A stretch of DNA of 64,000 nucleotides from NCBI GenBank assembly GCA_028284415.1, contig JANQRU010000004.1, forward strand, positions 1,178,001 through 1,242,000, given 5' to 3'. The DNA is from Pyrinomonadaceae bacterium (GTDB lineage Bacteria > Acidobacteriota > Blastocatellia > Pyrinomonadales > Pyrinomonadaceae). Positions within the stretch are counted from its first letter, which is position 1, and every line of letters begins with the position of its first letter. The notes beneath the pieces were generated by a model that saw only the letters and a program-made list of their open reading frames with translations, ran no database searches and was not told where the DNA came from. Shown piece by piece: positions 25,770-32,825 of this stretch. The translations under genes were made by a program, and so were the position numbers.

Positions 25770-26536
25770 AAATTCATGAAGTTTTTGATTTGTGAATAAA
25801 TTAACAGCAAACCACTGATGACCATTAGAATTATCAGTAATTGTCTGAAAGTTTGACTTTTCATTTTACTTAGGAACTTTTTGCCGATTATGTTTCCGAT
25901 TGTTGCACCGATTCCGAGGGCGATTCCGTAAATCCATAATTCTTTTGTGAGTAAGCCGAAAAATGTGTAACTGCCGAGTTGGGAAATTCCCATAAGGAAT
26001 GAGTTGGCGGTTTTTGTGGCGACTAGTTTTTCTTTGTCTAATCCTAAGTTTAGATAAAATGGATTTAAGACGGGACCTAGAGCACCGATGATTGTTCCGA
26101 AGGTTGAAACGAGTAAGCCGAGCGGGATGAAATACCAAAGTTTCATTTCAAAAGATTTTTCTTTTTTGCCGAAACGATATTGAAAGACTGTGCTGACAAG
26201 GAATATCCCGATGATAATTTGTAGCCATTCGATTCTGATACTCGAAAATGCCCAAGCCCCAAGCCAAGAACCGATGATTGCTGCCGGAGCATAATAAGCA
26301 ACAACTTTCCAGTCTATATCTTTGCGGAAAATATAAAGGCGAGCTGGTCTTCCCAAAAAAGTGCCGAGGTTTAATATCGGTGCGGTTTTTGTAACACCGA
26401 CGAGCCAATTGAGAGTCGGTACTAAAATCAAAGCACCGCCACCGCCTGAAATTGTGGAAACGATAAAAGCGATTATTCCAAACAAAAACAAAATGGCAAC
26501 AATTCCAAGGTTTATGTCATTTAGCAAGGTTTCCAT
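25766..26536 (-). CDS. TauE/SafE family sulfite/anion exporter-like protein
   Basis: A 256-residue membrane protein with about eight helices, showing the family repeat VSTISGGGGALILVPTL near the N-terminus and FGTIIGALGPVLNPFYLNLG in the second half. TauE/SafE proteins export sulfite, sulfoacetate or other organic anions. It is convergent with, and overlaps by 4 bp, a TauD-type dioxygenase gene; a sulfonate connection is tempting but the dioxygenase is not a clear taurine enzyme. Confidence 0.8.
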   Translation of the reverse strand: METLLNDINLGIVAILFLFGIIAFIVSTISGGGGALILVPTLNWLVGVTKTAPILNLGTFLGRPARLYIFRKDIDWKVVAYYAPAAIIGSWLGAWAFSSIRIEWLQIIIGIFLVSTVFQYRFGKKEKSFEMKLWYFIPLGLLVSTFGTIIGALGPVLNPFYLNLGLDKEKLVATKTANSFLMGISQLGSYTFFGLLTKELWIYGIALGIGATIGNIIGKKFLSKMKSQTFRQLLIILMVISGLLLIYSQIKNFMNF

Positions 26537-26597
26537 TTAGTTTATATGGTTAATTTAAATGAGGGTGGAAGTAAATCCAAAAGAGTAAAATAGTTTA

Positions 26598-26650
26598 GCC
26601 AGCGATCTTTGACCGCGATACAATTTTGGATTTTATCAACGGCGGTCAAA
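26598..26650. repeat. CTTTGACCGC dispersed repeat, copy 1
   Basis: GCCAGCGATCTTTGACCGCG followed by ATACAATTTTG matches 25 of 31 positions at 30109-30139. A complementary CGGCGGTCAAAAAC arm 12 bp on completes a decayed palindrome. It fills most of the 149-bp gap between two minus-strand genes. Confidence 0.6.
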
Positions 26651-26685
26651 AACAAACTGCTAAATGCAAAGCGGTTAAATCAAAT

Positions 26686-27522
26686 TCACATAGCCAAATA
26701 TATCCACGCTTTTTCCCCAGATTTGAGTATGACACTGATTCTTGTGTAATTTTTCGGTTCGTATTCATCAACTAAAGAAAGCTCTTGCTCGGAAATTTCA
26801 AAAACAGTTCCTTCTACAAAGTCGCCGCAAATACCTGTTGGAATCAATGTTTTTTGAAACCGCTCGTTTCCTTTGGCAAGAAAAACTCTATCCATTATCT
26901 CAGTAGTAACAACTTTGTAGTCTTCGAGAATGTCGTTCGTACCTTTCAAAGTCCGACCAAACAATTTTAGTTGAGTTTCTTCCTTTTGAAGTGTTCCGTA
27001 AGAAAAAAGATTTTGATTTATTTTTGGTAAAAACCTTTCATACTCTTGAGGCAGAGGAATATCAAAGCGTTTGCACAGAGCTGAAACATCTGAGAAATCT
27101 TTTTCATCTATTTCGTAACCTGTGTGAAATTTAACTGCCCATTCCGGCGGGATGCATTTAACTTTATATCCGTTTATTATGCCTTTGCCCGTCAAATGTT
27201 CGGGTAGATATTCGACTCCGTAGATATTGTTGCCGTGTTCGTCGAAAGTGTATGAGTGAACATCTACTAGATTTCCAAACTCATCGCCAAGAACAAAATT
27301 ACAATCCCGAGTGTCATCTCGCGGAACATCCGCGTAGCCTCTATCGGTCAATAATTTTCTAAGCTTCGGCACACTTTCGTGTGGAATAGCAATGTCCAAA
27401 TCATCGTGCGGACGAGTTTGCTCGCCCAAAAGGGCATCAACTCCCCAACCGCCGTCAACGACCGTGTCAATATTATTTTCAGCAAATAATTCCAGCAATT
27501 CGATAACTTTTTCAGCTTTCAT
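26686..27522 (-). CDS. Nucleotidyltransferase fused to gamma-glutamylcyclotransferase-like domain
   Basis: A 278-residue two-domain protein. Residues ~1-165 are a minimal nucleotidyltransferase of the LinA/ANT(2'')-like type: GGWGVDALLGEQTRPHDDLD gives the GG...DxD catalytic motif, with a further Asp in LVDVHSY. Residues ~170-278 are an AIG2/GGCT-like domain: SYGTLQKEETQLKLFG binds substrate in that fold and VDEYEP supplies the expected acidic catalytic residue. The start is ATG 27520-27522 (MKAEKVIEL); an upstream TTG/GTG-type extension is unlikely. I know both families separately but not this pairing as a characterised enzyme. Confidence 0.8.
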   Translation of the reverse strand: MKAEKVIELLELFAENNIDTVVDGGWGVDALLGEQTRPHDDLDIAIPHESVPKLRKLLTDRGYADVPRDDTRDCNFVLGDEFGNLVDVHSYTFDEHGNNIYGVEYLPEHLTGKGIINGYKVKCIPPEWAVKFHTGYEIDEKDFSDVSALCKRFDIPLPQEYERFLPKINQNLFSYGTLQKEETQLKLFGRTLKGTNDILEDYKVVTTEIMDRVFLAKGNERFQKTLIPTGICGDFVEGTVFEISEQELSLVDEYEPKNYTRISVILKSGEKAWIYLAM

Positions 27523-27560
27523 TATTTGAAAATGATAATAAAACTGATACTTAAAACACA

Positions 27561-27590
27561 AAAAGGACGAAGCCGAAACCTCGTCTAAAT
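27561..27590 (-). terminator. Intrinsic terminator, GACGAAG family
   Basis: GACGAAG and CCTCGTC flank the loop CCGAAA with one A.C mismatch; the minus strand continues TTTTTGTGTTTT. It lies 24 bp past the stop of the bicupin gene. Confidence 0.75.
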
Positions 27591-27613
27591 TGAAATTAAT
27601 TTCGGAAATCTGA

Positions 27614-28405
27614 TTACACTTGCATTACACGCAATGTCCTAAATAAATTTGCTCCACTGCTTTTCCAATTTCCAGTAAAGCCTTTTGGCAAGATGAAAAA
27701 ATCTCCTGTGTAGAAAGTTTGTGCTTTGCCGTTTTTCGGTGTAATTGTAACTTTTCCAGCGAGGACGTTTATAAATTGTTCACGTTTGGAATCAACGATT
27801 TCCATTTCGGTTGATTCTTCAGCTTCGGCAGTTATTTCCAACTCTAAACCTTTGTAGAGTATATCTTTATAAGTCGTTTTTGAAGTTTTTGTCAGCCCGA
27901 TTCCGGCAAGCATTTCACGGTCAAGAAGTATTGGCTTCTTAACTTTTGAAACGGCTTCTTTTGCAGAACGCTTGCGTGAAATTACGGAAAGTTCGAGATG
28001 ATATTTGTTGCCGATGTTTTTCCAATTTGCCGAAAAACCTTTTGGGACAAAGATGTAATCGTGTGCAAGGAAAGAGGTTTTTCCAACGTCTTTGACATCA
28101 ACCTCGGCTTTTCCATTGGCAAAATAGACGAATTCTTCAAGCGGAAAACTTTCGATTTTGTTATTCGCTGTTTCGCTTGCGAGTACAAAAACCATTAATT
28201 CAGTTCCAAGATAGAGTCTTTTTTGAAAATACTCTCTTTTTGGATGATCTTTGAGTTTGAATCTTGGAATGTTAAACCCCGACAATTCATCTTTGCCAAT
28301 TGGAATCGGCTTGATGGATTCTTTCTTTTCTTTACTTTGAGAAAATGCTGATGGTAAGGAAAATAAACAGAAAACGAATACCAATAAAATGACCTTGTTT
28401 TTCAT
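27614..28405 (-). CDS. Secreted bicupin protein
   Basis: A 263-residue exported protein: signal peptide (ending AFS-Q) then two EutQ/DUF861-style cupin domains (EEFVYFANGKAEVDV...DYIFVPKGFSANW; EQFINVLAGKVTITP...DFFILPKGFTGNW). The two C-terminal halves align closely (PKGFxxNWK), indicating internal duplication. The canonical metal-binding His pair is absent from both cupins, so a catalytic role is doubtful; such proteins are sometimes sugar- or small-molecule binders. It is monocistronic, followed by a strong terminator. Confidence 0.75.
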   Translation of the reverse strand: MKNKVILLVFVFCLFSLPSAFSQSKEKKESIKPIPIGKDELSGFNIPRFKLKDHPKREYFQKRLYLGTELMVFVLASETANNKIESFPLEEFVYFANGKAEVDVKDVGKTSFLAHDYIFVPKGFSANWKNIGNKYHLELSVISRKRSAKEAVSKVKKPILLDREMLAGIGLTKTSKTTYKDILYKGLELEITAEAEESTEMEIVDSKREQFINVLAGKVTITPKNGKAQTFYTGDFFILPKGFTGNWKSSGANLFRTLRVMQV

Positions 28406-28637
28406 ACATTGGATTTACGGGCAACTTTTAACTATGTTTCATAAATTTTTGTAAGAAAAGTTTTCTAAAAAATGAAGGCGTTTAATCTATTGCATTATTA
28501 ATCTTTTTTGAACTTTTGAAGTAAAAGTTTTGTCTTAACTAAATGAAGAATGGGCAAATTATTTAAAAACTCTTGCCTTTTTTATTTAAGTTGGAGAAAT
28601 AAAGTCGGGAAATGCTGACAAGGAATCTAATAACGAT

Positions 28638-29597
28638 ATGAAAAAAGACGCCTTCTACACAGCCACATTAGTAATGATTTTGGGTTTAATATTTGGTGTT
28701 ATAAATGCTTATGCTCAAGAAAAGAAAAAGCGAAAATTAAAGAAAAAAAGAATTAAAGCGGAGCGTTCAACGCCCGAGGTTAAACAAACAATTAGCTTTA
28801 TAGATGCTCATGTTCATTTAAATGATACTGCTATACAAATGAAGTTAATGAAAGATAATAAAATTCCTCAAGCTATTGTATTTTGGGGGCGAAACAGCAC
28901 AAACGAATCTTTGATAAAAGCCGCACGGGATTATCCTAACAAACTTATTCCATTCGTATCAGTTTCTCCTGAAAGAGAAAAGTACCGAAGACTTTGGGAA
29001 AAAAACAATCCAGAACTTCTCAAAATTCTCGAAAAGCAACTCAAGACAGGATTCTTTAAAGGCATAGGAGAAATTTCTGTAACGCATTTTCCGGGATTGG
29101 GTTTTCCCGAAGCAGATTTTAGTCCGACTTCAAATTTGATGAAGGGAATTATGAAGCTCGCCGAGAAATATAAAGTCCCAATAAACATCCATTGTGAAAT
29201 AACAAGAATCCGGGAGTTTTCCGAGCTTTTAAATGAATTTAAAAATGTAAAAGTTATTTGGGCACACGGCGGTTATACACCATATTTCCTCGCCAAACGT
29301 ATGATTGAAAGACATCCGAACCTTTATTATGAATTAAGTGCTAGAACTTGGCTAAGTCATCCACGCTCTTCTGATTACACGATTTTCAGAAGCAATACAG
29401 AAATCTGGAAACAATGGTTGGATTTAGTTGAAGGAAACTCAAGCCGTTTTATCGTCGGCACAGATGCGAGCCATCATTCGATTGAAAGAGACACAAAAAA
29501 AATTAAAAGCGTACAATTATTTCTAAATCAACTTAGCCCAAAAACGAAAGAAAAAGTCGCACGAAAAAACATACTTGAATTGATTCAGAAGAATTAA
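28638..29597 (+). CDS. Secreted amidohydrolase-2 family metal-dependent hydrolase
   Basis: A 319-residue exported TIM-barrel protein with a signal peptide and a Lys-rich stretch after it. FIDAHVHLND supplies the metal-binding HxH, INIHCE the third His, IWAHGG the fourth and VGTDASHHS the Asp, so the full amidohydrolase-2 (PF04909) site is present. Members decarboxylate or hydrolyse aromatic and lactone substrates; export is less usual. It is convergent with the 29594 gene, overlapping by 4 bp. Confidence 0.8.
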   Translation: MKKDAFYTATLVMILGLIFGVINAYAQEKKKRKLKKKRIKAERSTPEVKQTISFIDAHVHLNDTAIQMKLMKDNKIPQAIVFWGRNSTNESLIKAARDYPNKLIPFVSVSPEREKYRRLWEKNNPELLKILEKQLKTGFFKGIGEISVTHFPGLGFPEADFSPTSNLMKGIMKLAEKYKVPINIHCEITRIREFSELLNEFKNVKVIWAHGGYTPYFLAKRMIERHPNLYYELSARTWLSHPRSSDYTIFRSNTEIWKQWLDLVEGNSSRFIVGTDASHHSIERDTKKIKSVQLFLNQLSPKTKEKVARKNILELIQKN

Positions 29598-30010
29598 AGC
29601 AAATCGGGATAATTTTCTTTATAAAAGGGAACATGTCGCATGATGAGTTTGGGATAATTTTCTTTTAAGAAATCAAAAATCGAATTTGGTAATTGATTTA
29701 AATCAGAATTTTTATCAAGACAAATTGAAATATGTCCGCCCGGAATTGATCTAATAAGTTGAAAGAAATTCCCGTAGCGAATGAGAATATATCGAAGCCC
29801 ACCGCAGTCAATATTTCCTCTCTGCGTGGCAAGTTTTAAAATCGTCGGATTTACTAACAATTCTTCAAATCTATCCGTTCCACCTTCGGATGCTCCTTCA
29901 AGATTTCCATCTCTTTGTTCATAAACTAAATTCTCTTCGAGATAAATAGCAACATATCGAATGTCGTCGGAAAAATTAAATAAATCTTGAATAATAGCGT
30001 CTTTTTCCAT
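29594..30010 (-). CDS. Conserved hypothetical, roadblock/LC7-like
   Basis: A 138-residue soluble protein without signal or membrane segment. The order of elements (YVAIYLEENLVYEQRDG, then a Gly-rich loop, EELLVNPTILKLATQRGNID, and a beta strand pair ending GGHISICLD) resembles roadblock/longin-type folds, but I cannot assign a family firmly. The tail-to-tail overlap with the amidohydrolase is 4 bp. Function unknown. Confidence 0.5.
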   Translation of the reverse strand: MEKDAIIQDLFNFSDDIRYVAIYLEENLVYEQRDGNLEGASEGGTDRFEELLVNPTILKLATQRGNIDCGGLRYILIRYGNFFQLIRSIPGGHISICLDKNSDLNQLPNSIFDFLKENYPKLIMRHVPFYKENYPDLL

Positions 30011-30108
30011 TTCGTTTCGGTCTCCTTTTTGAAATTATGCAATATGAATCAAGAGGACAAAATTAAACGAGGGGTAAGTATAGATTTTAAAAGTTAAAAA
30101 TCGTTAAG

Positions 30109-30139
30109 CCGGCAGTCTTTGACCGCAACATAATTTTGC
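30109..30139. repeat. CTTTGACCGC dispersed repeat, copy 2
   Basis: GCCGGCAGTCTTTGACCGCA plus ACATAATTTTG matches the sequence at 26598-26628 at 25 of 31 positions. GCAGTC TTT GACCGC is a short imperfect hairpin immediately beyond the stop at 30143. Confidence 0.6.
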
Positions 30140-30142
30140 ATT

Positions 30143-30961
30143 TTACTTTAAGTATTTGAATGTATTGACCATTTCATATTTCGGACTTCGGCTCATAAAA
30201 TCTCTGAAAAAAGCTGTATGGCTAGCTCCCATCAATATAAAAACTCGGTCGTCTTTTTTGAGAGAAATTCTGTTTAAGTTCAAATACATACGTAGGTTTC
30301 TTTGGTAATATTTTGCTGCTTCGTCTGCTCCTTCAAAATTTTTGTCTGTTCCTGCGTGGGTTAGAATATCGGCATTAACAGTTATAAGCATATCCAAAAA
30401 TTTGTCGTGATTAAATAGTTTGAGTTTATCGAAAAGAGAAAGTTTATTCGGGTCGCCTTTACTTATGTCTGAAACCATTGCGAAAGGATTTTTTTCAAAG
30501 GTTTTATAGGTTTCGGAATCAACTGAGTTTTTTATTTGACTACCGATTCGATAGTTGTAGCTCATTTTGTGGTCAATTCCGTAAATTCTTTTTGTGTCAC
30601 TCAATCTTCCTAATTCAAAGGCAAGCAATTCGATTTCGGTTGGGTTTTTATATCTTTTTTCAGGATTTTTCAGATATTCAGCATATTCCGTCTTTAATTT
30701 TTCATTGTATCCCGGCACTGTTTCAACAACTAAAACTGTCGGCTTAAATTCCGCTAACTTTTTAGCAATTTCATGAACTGCTTTTCTGTTTTTTTCATCG
30801 CGTTCATCAAATTCCGTTTTGTTAGCATCGGATGTAGCTCCCATGTGAAAAGTCCCGAAATTTAAGACCTTTATCTTGGAAGGTTGATTCTGGGAATAGC
30901 TATCAAAAGCCAAAACACTGCAAAAAATAACTAGCAAAGTAAATTTGTAAATTTTGTTCAT
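30143..30961 (-). CDS. Secreted DUF5694 protein (TraB-like)
   Basis: A 272-residue protein with a signal peptide (ending DSYS-Q) and the DUF5694 pattern: VLNFGTFHMGATSD, PTVLVVETVPGY, EIELLAFELGRLSD, YGIDHKMSYNY, and the C-terminal LMGASHTAFFRDFM. The two GxxH/His-containing motifs with a central Glu resemble TraB/TIKI-type metal-dependent hydrolases, but activity has not been assigned to this family. Single gene. Confidence 0.75.
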   Translation of the reverse strand: MNKIYKFTLLVIFCSVLAFDSYSQNQPSKIKVLNFGTFHMGATSDANKTEFDERDEKNRKAVHEIAKKLAEFKPTVLVVETVPGYNEKLKTEYAEYLKNPEKRYKNPTEIELLAFELGRLSDTKRIYGIDHKMSYNYRIGSQIKNSVDSETYKTFEKNPFAMVSDISKGDPNKLSLFDKLKLFNHDKFLDMLITVNADILTHAGTDKNFEGADEAAKYYQRNLRMYLNLNRISLKKDDRVFILMGASHTAFFRDFMSRSPKYEMVNTFKYLK

Positions 30962-31069
30962 ATTTTTAGGTTTAATCCAAAGTTGTCGACTGATTTTCTA
31001 AATACAACGATTGCCGCTTGTAGAATGTTCCAAAGCAAAATTTGTTTTAGTACTCTGTTTTATATAAAT

Positions 31070-32350
31070 CTAATTTGTTTTTGCTCTTTCTATAACAAAA
31101 GAGGAAAATTGTTTCACACCTAATCTGATGGCTTCTTCATCAACCGCAAAATTTGGACTATGTGGCATTGCTACTAAATTTTTTTCAACATTTGAGCCAC
31201 CCAAAAAGAACAGCACGGCGGGAACCTTTTGTTGAAAGTAAATAAAATCTTCATTGAAATATGGTATTTGTCCATGAAGCCTTTTTATTGATTTATCACT
31301 ATAAATTTTTTTGAGAGTTTTTAATGCTTTTTCGGTAAGTTTTCTGTCATTTATAACGGTTGGTCGTCCTTGTAAATAAACAACAGAAATCAATGATTCT
31401 TTATGTTTGGTTTTATTAATTTTTGCTTTTATCTTGAGAGGAATACTTATAAGTTTTTTTCGGTAAGTTTCATATAGTCCAATCTTTAATGTTGTAGAAT
31501 CTTCGACTTTTGTTATGCGAAGATTTGGTTCAAAAAACAAATAGTCTTTGTAAATTGTATTTGGACTTAATAAACCAATTTCTCGATTAGTTATTTTCTG
31601 CAATTCCCAAGGTTTGCTGTTTGTTTTATTACGACTTAATTCTTTTAATATCTTTTTTACTGAAGATTTGAGTTCATCAACATCAGCTTTCGGCTTAAAC
31701 TTGAGTGCAACTGTTTTTTGGTATGCAAATAATTCGTTTGGCTTTGTTGTAATCACACCAGTTTCAAACGGGGTTATGTGTAATCCGTAAATTTCATCGG
31801 GTTTTATTAAGCCCAATAAACCATCTTCAATCATTGCCTTTGCACCAGTGAAAGTTTCTTCTGCTGGCTGAAAGATAAAATAGATTGTACCTTGAAGATT
31901 TTCTTTTTGTTTTGCCAAAACATTTGCGATTCCTAATCCAATTGTTGTGTGAACATCGTGACCACACATATGTGCAATGCCTTTGTTTTGAGATTTGAAA
32001 CTGAATCTATCATTTGTTTGAAATTTGATAGCGTCCATATCAGCCCGCCAAGCTATTTTTCTTCCCTTTTTATTACCCTTTAAAATACCAACTACCCCAT
32101 AACCACCGATGTTTGTTTTTACTTCCAATCCCAAACTCAATAAGTATTCTTTAATGATTTTTGAGGTTCTTTTTTCTTTTCCAGCTATTTCTGGAAATTT
32201 ATGTAAGTCCCTGCGGATTTCAACTAATTTTTCATATATTTTGTCAGTGTCTTTTTCTATCTTTTGGTGAGACGAATGTAAATCAGATTGTGTGAAAACT
32301 GCTTGCGTACACAAAAGTATAATTCCAATTAAAAAAATATGTTTCTTCAT
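31070..32350 (-). CDS. Secreted M20 family amidohydrolase/peptidase
   Basis: A 426-residue exported M20D-type hydrolase with a signal peptide. RRDLHKFPEIAGKE, WRADMDAIKF, the metal motif MCGHDVHTT, and FQPAEETFTGA with paired Glu residues give the two-zinc aminoacylase/hippuricase site; the C-terminal FLGGSN and MPHSPNFAVDEEA complete it. The dimerisation domain is intact. Expected to remove acyl groups from amino acids or small peptides outside the cytoplasm. Confidence 0.88.
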   Translation of the reverse strand: MKKHIFLIGIILLCTQAVFTQSDLHSSHQKIEKDTDKIYEKLVEIRRDLHKFPEIAGKEKRTSKIIKEYLLSLGLEVKTNIGGYGVVGILKGNKKGRKIAWRADMDAIKFQTNDRFSFKSQNKGIAHMCGHDVHTTIGLGIANVLAKQKENLQGTIYFIFQPAEETFTGAKAMIEDGLLGLIKPDEIYGLHITPFETGVITTKPNELFAYQKTVALKFKPKADVDELKSSVKKILKELSRNKTNSKPWELQKITNREIGLLSPNTIYKDYLFFEPNLRITKVEDSTTLKIGLYETYRKKLISIPLKIKAKINKTKHKESLISVVYLQGRPTVINDRKLTEKALKTLKKIYSDKSIKRLHGQIPYFNEDFIYFQQKVPAVLFFLGGSNVEKNLVAMPHSPNFAVDEEAIRLGVKQFSSFVIERAKTN

Positions 32351-32402
32351 ATATTCAAATTAACGAAACTTTACCATTTTAGTTCGTTGTTTATTTCTCA
32401 TT

Positions 32403-32432
32403 AAAAAAAGATGAAGCCGAAGCTTTATCTTT
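32403..32432 (-). terminator. Intrinsic terminator, GATGAAGC variant
   Basis: A ten-pair stem AAAGATGAAG/CTTTATCTTT with one G.U and a CCGAAG loop is followed on the minus strand by T7. It lies beyond the 351-bp element, 390 bp past the M16 peptidase stop. Confidence 0.7.
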
Positions 32433-32451
32433 GTTAACATTTTCAGATTAA

Positions 32452-32802
32452 CTGAAATTACGCAAACTGATTTAATTTATGTTAATTCAACAGATTACGG
32501 CTCTTTTTCATTTGCTGCAAATGACTTTTCTCAGTCTGCGGATGCAGACGAAAGCGTAAAGCCCCAAGTGGAGCAGAATTGTGGAACTTGGGGTAATAAT
32601 CAAATAACAGGATAAAGCCCTTGAATAAGGGCAATAGCTACTCTGTCGCAGTCTTCGACAGCTCAAAAAACATTTGAAACTATTGCACCATAGGCTCTAC
32701 GCTAACGTCATCTCCGATGACTAAAGAAATACTGACTTTATCAAATGAAACAGCCATAAACTAAACAATCTATTACATTTACACTTCTTTGCGTAATTTC
32801 AG
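32452..32802. mobile_element. MITE-like 351-bp element with 15-bp terminal inverted repeats
   Basis: CTGAAATTACGCAAA at 32452-32466 is repeated exactly in reverse complement at 32788-32802. The interior has no ORF but many short stems: GTCTGC/GCAGAC (32534-32549), CCCCAAGT/ACTTGGGG (32562-32569 with 32586-32593), GCCCTT/AAGGGC, GCAATAG/CTATTGC, TGTCG/CGACA and GTCATC/GATGAC (32707-32721). The last stem and the CTACGCTA before it are shared with 23729-23760. No transposase is present, so mobility would have to be in trans. Confidence 0.6.
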
Positions 32803-32825
32803 AGATTAAGAGTCTCAGGTCATCC

